NCBI GenBank assembly: GCA_030068145.1
Contig: JAPJBO010000463.1
Span: 62,001 to 126,000, forward strand
Source of the DNA: Diplonema papillatum
Taxonomy: Eukaryota > Euglenozoa > Diplonemea > Diplonemida > Diplonemidae
Direction: 5' to 3'
DNA length: 64,000 nt
The position numbers were made by a program, and so were the translations under genes. This document shows, piece after piece, positions 10,625 through 20,415 of this stretch (its first letter is position 1; every line of letters begins with the position of its first letter). The notes under the pieces were generated by a model, which was given only the letters and a program-made list of their open reading frames with translations, was not told where the DNA came from and searched no databases.

Positions 10625-12350
10625 AAAAGCCGAGCCGAAAAAGAGCAACGGGCATGCGCATGGTAAGGGCGGTGGCGGAAAGGGACCATAACTAGCAGGT
10701 GGTGGCAGAGGCAGGGGGCGAGGAAACCCGCCAGAGCCTGAGGAAAACGAAGCCATCCACACGAAGACAAGAGCTCCTCCACCATCAGAACCCTTGCGCT
10801 ACCCGAGGCGTATGACCTTCCACCTGGAGACAGCGTTCAAGGCACACTTCGCGCCTACCGGAAGGTACGACAGCTGGGATGTGTACGTGGAGGCGACGCG
10901 GGGGCCGTACGAATACGGAAACGAGAGTACGTTGGCGGGCTGCCGCGGACGGTCTCCGGGTGACAGCCTGGGATACGGGACAGCAGGCCCGTGGCTCTGC
11001 AGTACCGCCGAACACGTGAAGCTTGGCTCCCGTGTAGCAGGCTTTCCCTGGTACCCTCCGGTTGGAGTGGAAAAGCCGAGCCGAAAAAGAGGAAAGGGCA
11101 TTCGCATGGTAAGGGCGGTGGCGGAAAGGGACGATCCAAGTCAGGGGAGCAGAAGTGGCAGAGGAGGAAGAGCTGGTGGCAGAGGCAGGGGGCGAGGAAG
11201 CCCGCCAGAGCCTGAGGAAAACGAAGCCATCCACACGAAGACAAGAGCTCCTCCACCATCAGAACCCTTGCGCTACCCGAGGCGTATGACCTTCCACCTG
11301 GAGAGACAGCGTTCAAGGCACACTTCGCGCCTACCGGAAGGTACGACAGCTGGGATGTGTACGTGGAGGCGACGCGGGGGCCGGACGAACGGAGACGAGA
11401 GTACGTTGGCGGGCTGCCGCGGACGGTCTCCGGGTGACAGCCTGGGATACTGGACAGCAGGAGACCGCACATCCTACGACGGCACCTCGCGCAGAAGACG
11501 GCAGTCACGTGCCGGAGCACTACGACCGGCTCCTGCTCCCGGATGGCACGATGGCGAGGCTGGCGCAACATGCAGACACAGGGGGCATTTTGGAATTGAG
11601 CCGAATCGAACACGCGGTCGACACCAAGAACAAACGCTATGAATTTGGCCTTGTGTAATCCGAGATTATGAACAGTCTAACCATTCAAGGGACGTGTTCG
11701 ATTCGGCTCAACTCCACATATTTCCACTGTGTCGATTACCTTGACCCTTTGATCGAGCGCATACGAGTATGCTAACTCGGATCTGGAACGAGTCCATGGG
11801 GACGGTCTTGACTCTTGCATTTTCATTGGCACGTGACCGATCCATTTTGCATTCCCTCTCCATGTCTTTCGAGCATGTGGTATGTCATTTGTACTCATTC
11901 TAATCAGCAGCTCCGGCGCGTACGTGGCTGCCGCCTGCTGCCCCGCGCGTCCTGCTGTCCAGTATCCCAGGCTGTCGCCCCAGTGACCGTCCGCGGCAGC
12001 CCGTCAACGTTCTCTCGTTTCCGTATTCGTACGGCCCCCGCATCGCCTCCACGTACACATCCCAGCTGTCGTACCTCCCGGTAGGCGCGAAGTGTGCCTT
12101 GAACGCTGTCTCCAGGTGGAAGGTCGTACGCCTCGGGTAGCGCAAGGGTTCTGATGGTGGAGGAGCTCTTGTCTTCGTGTGGATGGCTTCGTTTTCCTCA
12201 GGCTCTGGCGGGCTTCCTCGCCCCCTGCCTCTGCCACCAGCTCTTCCTCCTCTGCCACCTCTGCTCCCCTGACTTGGATGGTCCCTTTCCGCCACCGCCC
12301 TTACCATGCGAATGCCCTTTCCTCTTTTTCGGCTCGGCTTTTCCACTCCA
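10625..12350. repeat. Three copies of an RG-rich coding-like unit, two direct and one inverted
   Basis: Copies lie at about 10625-10980 (+), 11070-11455 (+) and 11965-12350 (-). They translate in register to RGRGRGSPPEPEENEAIHTK followed by EPLRYPRRMTFHLETAFKAH and GRYDSWDVYVEA. The second and third copies carry a fragment of repeat A on their outer side, giving inverted arms of about 480 bp (10980-11460 and 11955-12435). Frames are interrupted differently in each copy. This may be a duplicated gene fragment or the coding part of an unrecognised element; the protein is not one I know. Confidence 0.5.
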
Positions 12351-12357
12351 ACCGGAG

Positions 12358-12640
12358 GGTACCAGGGAAAGCCTGCTACACGGGAGCCAAGCTTCACGTG
12401 TTCGGCAGTACTGCAGAGCCACGGGCCCACGGGTCAAGTGGCTACCGATTTCCCAGACAAAGCATCAAGGCTTGGCGCACCTTGGGGCTTGGCGCTCGCG
12501 CTGAACACAAGCTCGTCGAGACGGTCAGCCGCAGGGCAGAGCGGACGGGGTTGTGGCACTGTGCTGCCTCCGACTCAAGCTTGCAAGCTGTGGTTGACCG
12601 TCACGTTCCTGGACCCAGGAGCGGCGTTTTTCTTCTTTCT
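12358..12640 (+). repeat. Dispersed repeat A (about 280 bp)
   Basis: It starts GGTACCAGGGAAAGCCTGCT, contains GGTACTGCAGAGCCACGGGC-type sequence and TTGGCGCTCGCGCTGAACAC, and ends near GTCACGTTCCTGGACC. Other long copies are at 20148-20415 and 27798-28070; fragments are at 3655-3850 (-) and 10983-11062 (-). It is noncoding and SINE-sized, but I found no clear pol III box B. Confidence 0.7.
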
Positions 12641-13159
12641 GCTTCTTCAGCTCGGCTTTTCCACTCCAACCGCAATTTGTAGTACCTAGTGTCAACACAG
12701 AGCAAGGCTCTGATGCACATGTGTCGGGTAGTGAAACAATCCGCATGAATTTAGACGGGGTAATCCGAGATTATGGACAGTCTCAAACTTCAAGGATTTC
12801 AGACTGTCAAGGAAAGAACGGTTGACCATCGACAGTCTGAAAATTCAAGCCCCTCTGGATGTCCTGCAGGGTCTGTTCCCGCTATTCTTGCTCAAGGTGC
12901 TGCTTCTTCTGCCTTCCTTTACCAGTATTTCGCGTGGACTACAGCACAATTACCTCCTTTGAGATTGGAATATTGTTGCGATAGTGGGGAGTCATCGGCA
13001 TTCGCATTTGAGATTTCGCAACTGGCAGTCTCCTCAAGGATTTCCTCACAAAGCGGGTGCTTATACAAAAACCCGAATACCGCGAGAGTAGGAGAAAGTA
13101 GACAGGGAACTAGAGTTTTCGTTGACCGCAAATTGGCAAATGATCATGATCAGGCCTCA

Positions 13160-13352
13160 TCTCCTTTTATTCTTCGCTTACCACCGTGTTGTTTTCTCAC
13201 TCAGGACTTTGACCTGTTGTGTTTGTGTGATTTGTCGTGTAGGAGTAGACCCGCATGACCTCACGTCCGTTCAACACGTGGTTCGGTAGTTACAGCACTT
13301 GGGATCCCTTCTGTTCTTTGTCGGGCAGCAGCGTCGAGCATTTTCTTTCAAT
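13160..13352 (+). repeat. Dispersed repeat C
   Basis: The sequence GGACTTTGACCTGTTGTGTT through GACCTCACGTCCGTTCAACA and GTGGTTCGGTAGTTACAG recurs at 14205-14300 and 47715-47900. In the reverse orientation its right end supplies sequence close to the donor of host gene 1 exon 2. It is noncoding. Confidence 0.65.
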
Positions 13353-13390
13353 GTAAAAAGAAAAGGGGAAATGAGGGGAACGCTGCACAC

Positions 13391-13658
13391 CATGTCCTCC
13401 TCTACGCGCTCTGCATCACCAGCGAGGTCGACGAGGAAAGGGCTGTTTTGGAGCCGGAGCTGCCACTCGTGGGTCTTCTCCTTGTGGTAGATCGTCTTCT
13501 CCGCAAGCTTCTTCTCCCGCTCGAACTCGTACTGCGCCTTCAGGTACCGGCGCTCGTTGACGCGCTGGCCGTTGATTTTCGACGTCTGCACCGCGTTCAC
13601 CACCCGCTTCTGCGCCCTGGTGATCCGCCTCTTCTCTTGCTCTGTGTCTTCCGCAAAC
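13391..13658 (-). CDS. Host gene 1, exon 2
   Basis: The exon encodes 89 residues, FAEDTEQEKRRITRAQ and onward, with further charged helix (EFEREKKLAEKTIYHKEK) and ending RVEEDM. The acceptor is CCCCTCACAG before G-TTT at 13658. The donor is ATG|GTGTGC at 13391/13390. The intron entering it is phase 2: exon 1 ends in CG and this exon supplies the G of CGG (Arg). The C-run of the acceptor tract belongs to the dispersed C-rich family copy at 13661-14036. No known domain is recognised. Confidence 0.75.
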
Positions 13659-13660
13659 CT

Positions 13661-14036
13661 GTGAGGGGGGGAAAACTTAGTTTAATGTTTAGGCAGGACA
13701 CTGCCTCTCATGCATGTTTGATGCTAGCATCAAGTCTTCTTCGAAGAGAGTGTAAAATAAAAAAGGGAAAAAGGAAAAGGATAAAGGGGTCACGGGGAGT
13801 GTAAGACTCCGCAGGTAGGGTATGAAACCTTGAGGGACTAGTCCTCTTTATTCTTTTTTCACCGCGGTGTTGTGTGCACCTCGTTCTTCGTCTCGTGTTT
13901 CGCTCTTGAACGCAGACCAATCCAGAGTTAGAGCTCATCAGTGGGTCCTTTGGATGGGGACTTTCGGTCCAGTTCCGGTGCTATCACAACTTTCTGGTTT
14001 CATTGTTCGTCGCATTCTTCCTTCGTAAGTAATGTA
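13661..14036 (-). repeat. C-rich-ended repeat family (introner-like), full copy
   Basis: On the minus strand the unit starts ACTTACGAAGGAAGAATGCG. It runs through a palindrome TTGATGCTAGCATCAA and a hairpin AGGCAG-TGTC-CTGCCT to AAACTAAGTTTTCCCCCCC. A 368-bp near-identical copy lies at 32283-32657. Partial copies are at 14036-14105, 24288-24370, 27172-27252, 27452-27530 and 47298-47500, and a locally amplified form is at 40741-40938. This copy's C-run and following TCACAG form the acceptor of host gene 1 exon 2. Confidence 0.7.
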
Positions 14037-14204
14037 GTGAGGGGGGGGGGGGGGGGAATCTTAGTTCAATGCTAAGACAGGAGACTGCCTCTCATGCATG
14101 ATTTGTTTGCGGTTTGACCTGTTCAGGGTAACCCGCTGCCATCTTTCCATATTAGCTGTAACAAGTATGCGCTCTAAGGAGGTACCGGTCATGAGTGTTT
14201 TCCT

Positions 14205-14300
14205 CATTCAGGACTTATGACCTGTTGTGCTTGTGTGACTTGTCGTGCAGGGGTAGACCCGCATGACCTCACGTCCGTCCAACACGTGGTTCGGTAGTTA
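14205..14300 (+). repeat. Dispersed repeat C, second copy
   Basis: It contains GGACTTATGACCTGTTGTGC and CACGTCCGTCCAACACGTGG and matches 13160-13260. It lies in intron 1 of host gene 1, antisense to it. Confidence 0.6.
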
Positions 14301-14304
14301 CAAC

Positions 14305-14508
14305 TAGAGGTGTAGAATAGGTGGGAGGCCGCAAAAATGAAATATCACTACTCTTGTTGTCGCTTTACTAATCCAATGATGGGAAGAGGGTCTTCGGATC
14401 CGTGGCTTATCCGTTTCCAGCGACTAACGGGCTTCGGCTCGCGAATCCTCGTTTGGAGACACCAGTCAGGTGGGGAGTTTGGCTGGGGCGGCACATCTGC
14501 TACTAAAA
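14305..14508 (+). rRNA. 28S rRNA fragment inside a host intron
   Basis: The segment from AGAGGTGTAGAATAGGTGGG through GAAATATCACTACTC to TCAGGTGGGGAGTTTGGCTG and GGGCGGCACATCTG matches the conserved eukaryotic 28S core upstream of the peptidyl-transferase region. Only about 200 nt is present, with diverged expansion sequence, so it is a relic. It is antisense to host gene 1 and begins about 10 nt downstream of that gene's exon 1 donor. A later part of 28S is present separately at 23447-23815. Confidence 0.75.
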
Positions 14509-14518
14509 ACCATCATAC

Positions 14519-14670
14519 CGGGGCCCTTCGCACTTCGTCAGTTCCTTCTTGCTCTTGATCAGGGGCTTCGAAGCGTCGAGGAAGTCTGTCACTGTCAGGC
14601 CAGGGGTCACCTGCGGATACGCCACAGAGCCGATGGGCGGGTACTGCACTTCGGATGCCATTTCAGGCAT
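14519..14670 (-). CDS. Host gene 1, exon 1 with start codon: 236-aa charged protein
   Basis: The start is ATG at 14670 (MPEMASEVQYPPIGSVAYPQ); an in-frame TAG lies three codons upstream. A second ATG at 14661 is also possible. The exon ends CCCG|GTATGATGG at 14519. Joined to 13391-13658 and 9974-10264 it gives 236 residues: a Pro/Thr-containing N-terminus of about 50 residues, then a strongly basic and acidic helical remainder. No signal peptide or membrane segment is seen, so it is probably cytosolic or cytoskeletal. Both intron phases match (2, then 0), which is the main support. The family is not recognised. Confidence 0.7.
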
Positions 14671-14995
14671 GCTAACCTACGGGTCCTTGCGGAAAAGGCA
14701 GCTACCCTCCACCAACCGAGCCCCCCTTTTTGACCACCCGCTCTTTCACTGCGTCGGGCCTTTATGTTTTGAGAGCATATTTTTAGCGTTTTTTGCACAC
14801 TTACTGGGGGGGGAAATGTTTCTTGGGTTTGAAGAGCGCGTGGTGCTTACACCACTGAGGCCAGGTTATTTGGGTGGGTGGGGATTTAGTGAAGGATTGT
14901 TCAGGAAACGGTCGCGAGCAAAACTCGACCAGGGAACGACCATTTCACTGTCTTCTTTGTTTTGTGATGCGAACATCACGAGGTGCTGTCCGAAG
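14671..14995. other. Upstream region of host gene 1 with repeat G fragment
   Basis: At 14813-14866 a G-run followed by ATGTTTCTTGGGTTTGAAGA and GGTGCTTACACCACTGAGG matches 32053-32108. No promoter motif can be called with confidence. Confidence 0.4.
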
Positions 14996-15502
14996 ACACC
15001 GCCCACGTGAGCACTGTTAAGCATTGAGTTCTTTAAGTACATGAACCACGTGGATTAACATGCACTGCCTTGAAAGTCAGGTTATCGGATGACGTCGTCA
15101 CCTGCCATTGCGTCGTCAAGGTCGAGCATTTGTGGAGCTAGCGGGGTTTGGCTTTCTTGCGATTCCAAAGACTGAGTCGGCGAGTACGAGGGCAGGCAGG
15201 AGTGCCCGTTTTCCACTTTCGAGGGCATTGGTGTGCCCGTGAAGTCAAGACACCGCCCACGTGAGCACTGTTAAGCATTGAGTTCTTTTAAGTACATGAA
15301 CCACATGGATTAGCATGCACTGCCTTGAAAGTCAGGTTATCGGATGACGTCGTCACCTGCCATTGCGTCGTCAAGGTCGAGCATTTGTGGAGCTAGCGGG
15401 GTTTGGCTTTCTTGCGATTCCAGAGACTGAGTCGGCGAGTACGAGGGCGGGCACGTGTGTCCGTTTTTCACTTTCGAGGGCATTGGTGTGCCCGTGGTCC
15501 CC
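14996..15502. repeat. Tandem duplication of the retrotransposon 3' end (about 253-bp period)
   Basis: GACACCGCCCACGTGAGCAC and the following about 240 bp occur at 14996 and again at 15249. They include the last roughly 45 codons of the coding region and the 3' untranslated tail. The outer copy is a 3' fragment of the same element family. Confidence 0.7.
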
Positions 15503-16920
15503 GGTCGTTTCTGAGAGCTGCTTGCCCTCGGTACCTTCTTCTTCCTTCGTTGCACCCCTGAGTCGGGGGTGGTCGCCTTCGTCTTCTTCCGCTTGCGGCC
15601 GGCGATCGGGCCTTCCTTCGGGGTGCCGAGCACCCTCTTCTTCAGCGCTGGTCGTTCGCTGGTTCCTGGCGTTGGTGGCGGCCTCTTGGTCGCCCGTCCG
15701 GTCGTCGCCGTCTCCTTTTTAGTTGCCGCGAGCGGCGCTCGCGCCGCTCGCGCCGCTCGCTTTCCTACTGGCGTTTCCCGCTGTACACCCACCTGGGTGG
15801 GTGAGGAGGGCCTCTTCTTCTTGTTGCGTCCGGGGGTTGACTCGACGTTCGGCTTGTTGGACTGGTGGTGGCCGCGGCTGCAACATGCCGCCGGTCGCCT
15901 CTGCGTCAGCGTAGGGAGCCTTTTGCACTCTTGGCAGGTCCCTCTGCCATGCGTGCGGCAGGCATGATGCCCGCTGCGGCAACACGCCGCCGCCGTCTTG
16001 CACTCGCCGCACTTCGTCGTGCTGTGCTCTGTGCACACCGCGATCGGCTGTCCATCGTTCGCGTGGTGATGGTGCCGGCAGCACATCTCTACCGTGGGAA
16101 CGTCCCTTCGGACGAGTGCTCTGCACGCCTCACACTTCCCTTTGTGATGGGTCGCGCACGTGACGAGTGCCTTCTCTATACCGACACCCGGCATATGCAC
16201 GGGGTCTGGGTGTAGTTGTGGTGGGGCAGGCAGGGCCCACCTCGCCGCTCTCCCGATCGTCCAGTCAGGGTACGTCGGGCACTGCGTCCCTACATCGCTT
16301 CCTTTTACTTGTTCCTCAAGTATCGTCCCCGTGTGTGCCTCGCGAAAGCGTGGCCTGGGCCGTATACCCGATATCCCCGTGATGCCCATGAACGACAGCG
16401 ACGTCGTCGGGCACACCCTCTCTCCTCTCATGCAGCTTCCCAGCCCTTGCTGTGCCGCCAACTTGTCCAACGCGCTCATCATGCAGCGCAGGACGTTTCC
16501 CCGTTCTCTCACCCCCTTCGGCGCATTCCCGTGCAGCGGCATGCTGAGGCCCGAGAAGAGCTCAAAGTCGATCGCAAGCTCCAGCATTGACGCCTGCCCG
16601 TTCTCGGTCCATTGCATGTCAGACAGCCACGCTACCAACGCATAAAACGTCGGTAGTCCCCAGGTCTTGTTCCGTTCCCACGTCCATGCCGGGGAAATCC
16701 GCGCGAAGGGGTGGTCAAATTTCTCGGCAGGCATCGCATTCGCTCTCGACCAGGGGGTCGTGGGGTTCCTGGCCACCCAGGCACGTGCTTCGAGCCCAGC
16801 CCGTTCCGCAAGGATTTCAGCCATCATCTCCTGGAGCCGCCTCGAGAATTGGGCATTCTCGGGTACTACCACACCGTGTTCCAGCGTGCATCTGGGCCAG
16901 TCGGCCCGGTTGGCTGCCAT
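15337..16920 (-). CDS. LINE C-terminal part: Cys/His-rich and Lys-rich tail
   Basis: This 527-codon frame continues the polyprotein of 16920-19361. The two frames meet at an overlapping TGATG at 16920. The related element at 40939-47297 is continuous across the equivalent point (around PSCTRVHGVIVE), so this copy most likely carries a single frameshift there. Around residues 265-365 are repeated C-x2-C and C-C-x-x-H-H clusters (CEAC, CCRHHHH, CGEC, CCRSGHH, CQEC, CCSRGHH), suggesting several zinc knuckles for nucleic-acid binding. They are followed by a basic tail with a likely nuclear signal (GRKRKKTK). It ends DDAMAGDDVIR. Confidence 0.75.
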   Translation of the reverse strand: MAANRADWPRCTLEHGVVVPENAQFSRRLQEMMAEILAERAGLEARAWVARNPTTPWSRANAMPAEKFDHPFARISPAWTWERNKTWGLPTFYALVAWLSDMQWTENGQASMLELAIDFELFSGLSMPLHGNAPKGVRERGNVLRCMMSALDKLAAQQGLGSCMRGERVCPTTSLSFMGITGISGIRPRPRFREAHTGTILEEQVKGSDVGTQCPTYPDWTIGRAARWALPAPPQLHPDPVHMPGVGIEKALVTCATHHKGKCEACRALVRRDVPTVEMCCRHHHHANDGQPIAVCTEHSTTKCGECKTAAACCRSGHHACRTHGRGTCQECKRLPTLTQRRPAACCSRGHHQSNKPNVESTPGRNKKKRPSSPTQVGVQRETPVGKRAARAARAPLAATKKETATTGRATKRPPPTPGTSERPALKKRVLGTPKEGPIAGRKRKKTKATTPDSGVQRRKKKVPRASSSQKRPGTTGTPMPSKVKNGHTCPPSYSPTQSLESQESQTPLAPQMLDLDDAMAGDDVIR

Positions 16921-19361
16921 CAGCTCGGCATGTGCCTCACGTGCGAGTACGCTCCGCAGTCCCAGAATACGTGTTTCTCGTCCTCGGTGTCGCCGCTTCC
17001 ACAGTGCTTGCAGCTGGGCGCCTGCGGCTCAGCTCCGGCCTGCCTCATCCGCGACGTGTACTCAGCCGTGTTCACCCCCCCCGCCAACGCTACACGTATA
17101 AGCCTCGCGGTGTGCGCGGGACATTCACGCATCCTCCAGAAGGAGTTCGTCCGCTCCAGGTCGGCTCTCTGTATGCCCTCGAATCCCGGCCGCCTCGCCA
17201 CCAGTCGGGACCACGTCTTCGCCCTCAAGTCCGCCCTAACTTCATGTCCCCTCTTCGAAGGTGCCGAGGTTAACGGGTCATACGTTGCTCCATTCCTCAG
17301 CGTGCGAGACAGGGGCCCGGGTCCCCATACGTGTCCACACTCCTCCATGCTCCTCATCGCCAGTCCAACTGGCCCCAGGGGTAGGTCCCCCTCGGCGTAT
17401 CTTCCCCGGATGCTCTCCATCAGAGGCAGCAGTCGTGGCAACCTCTCGCACGCCGCGAAAAACGCTGTCGTCACCCTATATGCTAGGCATGTACCGGGAT
17501 CCGTCAGGTGGCCCTTCTCCTGAAAGTTTAGGACCATCTCCCTCGCGCGCTTCGGGTTGGATCCACCCCAGATCAGTCCCATCACCGACGTCGTCAGCCG
17601 TTTCATCGCCACCTTCGATACCGGCGCGAAAGAGCAGCCTGACAGCGCCGCCGGTAGCACATTCGACTGCACAATCCGGACCCGCTTTTCGTACCGGAAC
17701 GGCGCATGGCGGAGGCCTTCCGCCAGGGCAGCCGCCTTCTCCACCCTCTCCGAGTCGGACCTTTCCGTCCTATTCTTCGCCGTCGAGACTAGGACCCCGA
17801 GGCACTTGACGGATTTGCTAAACCGCAGCAGCGCATCCACGCTGCGGAGTTTGAGAGTCGACTGATGCCTACGTCTCGTCGAGAACGCGACCGTCTTCTG
17901 GAGGTTTAGCTCCATCCCGGTGAGTGTGCAGAACTCGTCTACTACGTCCACTCCCTTTTGCAGGGCGGCCTCCGACAGCCTGGACAGCAGTGTGGCGTCG
18001 TCCGCGTATGACTTTGGACTCACACCCTCCGCTTCTTTCTTGACCGCTTTCATCACTACCGACAGCAGGGCATTGATGAGTATGACGGATACAGGGCACC
18101 CTTGAAGGATACCGTTGGTCACACTGAACTCCCTGCCCACCCCTAATGGTAGCTTGAAGCGTCTCGCGAGCAGTCTGTAGATAGCCCTCAGCGGCTTGAG
18201 AACCCGATTGTGCAATCCTAAGTCCTCGGCTAAGCGCAGTACTATCTCTCGCGGGACCATGTCGAAGCATTTCCGGAAGTCCAGCGCCACACCGTAGAGC
18301 GGCTCCCCGTCTAACAAGGCGTCCTCCATCTCGAGCCCAATTTCCATCAAGACGTCCTCGATCCGGTGACCCGGTCGAAAGCCTTTCTGTCCTTCTTCGA
18401 TCCATTCCTCTTGCCACAGAACTATGTCCGCCAGCCTGCGGCAGGCCCATAAGCGGTACACGGCGGATGTGACGGTTATCGGTCTTGTGTGCAGCGGGTC
18501 TTGACTCTCATCCTTCGGCACCATCGACACCAGCGCAGTTGTCATGCTTGCCGGCCAGTCTCCAGTTGTTTCGACCAGGTTCATGACGTCTGCAAGTGCA
18601 TTCAGCAGGGGGAGCGGCAACTCCCGCAGTTCAGCCATACGCCAGCCATCCACCCCTGACGCGCTTTTCTTCGGCTTCTTCCTCAGCAGAATTCGCAGCT
18701 CCTCCCCCGTGATTGTTCCGGCTTCCATCATATGTGGGCCGATGTGATCCCGGAACCGATCCCGAAACGGCTCGTACTCCGGCTCTGGCCCGTCCTTGTA
18801 CTTACGCAGGATAGGGTCCCACGCAGTGTTCAGCACCTCGTCCATCTCGTCAATATTTGCAGTCACTCCCGCCCCCTTTCGCAACACCCCCGACGGCTCA
18901 GCGCGTCCGGCGCAGATGGTTGTCAGACATCGTCTGCTCGCATCGGCCCTCTCGTTCAGCTTGTCTCGGTATTTCGTAAACCTGGCCGCCGATCCTTCCT
19001 TTCCGAGCCTGCTCGTCTCTTCCCGCAATGCCGTGAGAAGCTGCTTCGCCTCCTCATGATCCGGGAATCCTTCTGTCCTTTGGCCATCTTTCATGCACGC
19101 CTGTGCCAGCCGCCTGCTGTTCTGCCAGCAACGGGATACCTCATGCGGAACTGCCTCCGGCCCGCGCCGTTGCGCAAGGTAGCTGCAGATGCATTCCATC
19201 CTGTGGATGGCCTTCCGGAGCCGTAGCTGTCTGCTGTTCGCCGCCCCCGACCCGTCGCTCGCAGTGCTTGCCGTGATGCAGACTCTTTTAGGTGACGTCT
19301 TTATCCCCCGTCCTGTACTTCTTCCCCTTTCTTCCGCAGGGATTCCGAAGGCATCCTGCAA
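16920..19361 (-). CDS. LINE reverse transcriptase (5'-truncated)
   Basis: The frame covers 813 codons. Residues about 1-170 are a linker and 225-480 carry reverse transcriptase motifs: RPITVTSAVYRLWACRRLAD, GFRPGHRIEDVL, the catalytic VALDFRKCFD (Asp near 361), NGILQGCPVSVILINALLS and YADD (452-455). A thumb region follows. Similarity to 42900-45400 is extensive. A CxxC-x-H-type motif (CKHCGSGDTEDEKHVFWDC) near the end is typical of LINE C-termini. The N-terminal APE domain is absent. The first Met is simply the first available and is unlikely to be an authentic start. Confidence 0.85.
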   Translation of the reverse strand: MQDAFGIPAEERGRSTGRGIKTSPKRVCITASTASDGSGAANSRQLRLRKAIHRMECICSYLAQRRGPEAVPHEVSRCWQNSRRLAQACMKDGQRTEGFPDHEEAKQLLTALREETSRLGKEGSAARFTKYRDKLNERADASRRCLTTICAGRAEPSGVLRKGAGVTANIDEMDEVLNTAWDPILRKYKDGPEPEYEPFRDRFRDHIGPHMMEAGTITGEELRILLRKKPKKSASGVDGWRMAELRELPLPLLNALADVMNLVETTGDWPASMTTALVSMVPKDESQDPLHTRPITVTSAVYRLWACRRLADIVLWQEEWIEEGQKGFRPGHRIEDVLMEIGLEMEDALLDGEPLYGVALDFRKCFDMVPREIVLRLAEDLGLHNRVLKPLRAIYRLLARRFKLPLGVGREFSVTNGILQGCPVSVILINALLSVVMKAVKKEAEGVSPKSYADDATLLSRLSEAALQKGVDVVDEFCTLTGMELNLQKTVAFSTRRRHQSTLKLRSVDALLRFSKSVKCLGVLVSTAKNRTERSDSERVEKAAALAEGLRHAPFRYEKRVRIVQSNVLPAALSGCSFAPVSKVAMKRLTTSVMGLIWGGSNPKRAREMVLNFQEKGHLTDPGTCLAYRVTTAFFAACERLPRLLPLMESIRGRYAEGDLPLGPVGLAMRSMEECGHVWGPGPLSRTLRNGATYDPLTSAPSKRGHEVRADLRAKTWSRLVARRPGFEGIQRADLERTNSFWRMRECPAHTARLIRVALAGGVNTAEYTSRMRQAGAEPQAPSCKHCGSGDTEDEKHVFWDCGAYSHVRHMPS

Positions 19362-19434
19362 GTACTGCTCACTGACTCGTTAAGCATTGAGTTCTTTTAA
19401 GTACATGAACCACGTGGATTAGTATGCACTGTTA

Positions 19435-20147
19435 AGCAACGGCTACCAGATACTCCCGTAGCACCTATTCACGGGTTTGCAGGGGTAAAAAGGAAGCCCG
19501 GGTTGGGGAGGGTGGTGGGTTTGGTGCGTAGTATTCTTCTTTTTTGTTCTTTCTCGGTTCTGGTGGTGCTGCGGGGGGGAAGGTACCTTGAATAGGGCGG
19601 CACCAACAGGGTTTCCGGGACTTTCTGAATGTTTTTCGCCATAACAACGCATTGTAAACACGAAAGAGAACGCTGGCAGCGTGTTTGAGAGAAGATTAGC
19701 CTGGCGATCATATTCACTCACTATCATCCACCAGCAGGCTAATCCTCCCCCGGCACGTACAAACAAACACCCGCCTATTCTGCAACCCGTAGGGTTGGGT
19801 GCTAGTCGGGCTTGTTTTGTGGCTATGAAAAATTGTTGGCACGAAGGGGACCGACTCTCCTCAACGTAGGCCAGCCGAAAAAGTGGAAGCCGTGTACGAA
19901 TACGCCCCCCCGTCACTACCCGATGCACACGCTCTTGCAGTTCACTGAGAGAATAGGAGCAAGACGTATGGCTAGATGCGCACGACCACCTCGAATCGAC
20001 ACCCAGGAGAATTCGGGGTGGAGCTGGCTTCTACGACTAGTAATATTCCGGTCCGGTACAAAGGTAGCACTCCTGAACTAGCCCGAACCAACAGGATCAA
20101 AGAATGTCAGCCACACCTTCCCTATCATTTTCCCACCCTCCGTCGTT
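19435..20147. repeat. Repeats F (reverse) and D
   Basis: A reverse copy of repeat F lies at about 19638-19770. Repeat D, from CTCTTGCAGTTCACTGAGAG to AATGTCAGCCACACCTTCC, is at 19920-20132 and recurs at 34372-34576. No gene is supported. Confidence 0.55.
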
Positions 20148-20415
20148 AGGTACCAGGGAAAGCCTGCTACACGGGAACCAAGCTTCACGTGTTCGGCGGT
20201 ACTGCAGAGCCACGGGCCTGCGGGTCAAGTGGCTACCAATTTCCCAAACTAAAGCACCAAGGCGTGGCGCACCTTGAGGCTTGGCGCTCGCGCTGAACAC
20301 AAGCTCGTCGAAACGGTCAGCCACAGGGCAGAGTGGACGGGGTTGTAGCACTGTGCTGCCTCCGACTCAAGCTTTGCAAGCTGTGGTTGACCGTCACGTT
20401 CCTGGACCAGGGACC
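20148..20415 (+). repeat. Dispersed repeat A, second long copy
   Basis: It runs from GGTACCAGGGAAAGCCTGCT to TTCCTGGACCAGGGAC and is close to the copies at 12358-12640 and 27798-28070. Confidence 0.7.

Larger units (their letters stand above)
10265..13390 (-). other. Host gene 1 intron 2, filled with repeats
   Basis: The intron runs from donor GTGTGCAGC at 13390 to acceptor TTCACAG at 10265. It contains two tandem copies of an acceptor-proximal repeat (10290-10460), a three-copy coding-like unit (10625-12350), repeat A (12358-12640), part of repeat B (about 12915-13075) and repeat C (13160-13352). Confidence 0.65.
14996..19434 (-). mobile_element. 5'-truncated non-LTR (LINE) retrotransposon
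   Basis: The element reads right to left: a truncated linker, reverse transcriptase, a Cys/His-rich tail and a 3' untranslated region. No APE endonuclease or 2A region remains, unlike the related copy at 40939-47297. A roughly 52-bp block (TTAAGCATTGAGTTCTTTTA through ACCACGTGGATTAG) flanks it at 19380-19432 and is also present in the 3' tail near 15015 and 15265. This fits either a long target-site duplication or insertion into the tail of an earlier copy. There is no poly(A) tail. Confidence 0.75.

Noticed and set aside
15363-18450. Plus- and minus-strand alternative frames within the truncated LINE
   Set aside because: Shadow frames of the polymerase and tail coding sequence with no motifs of their own.
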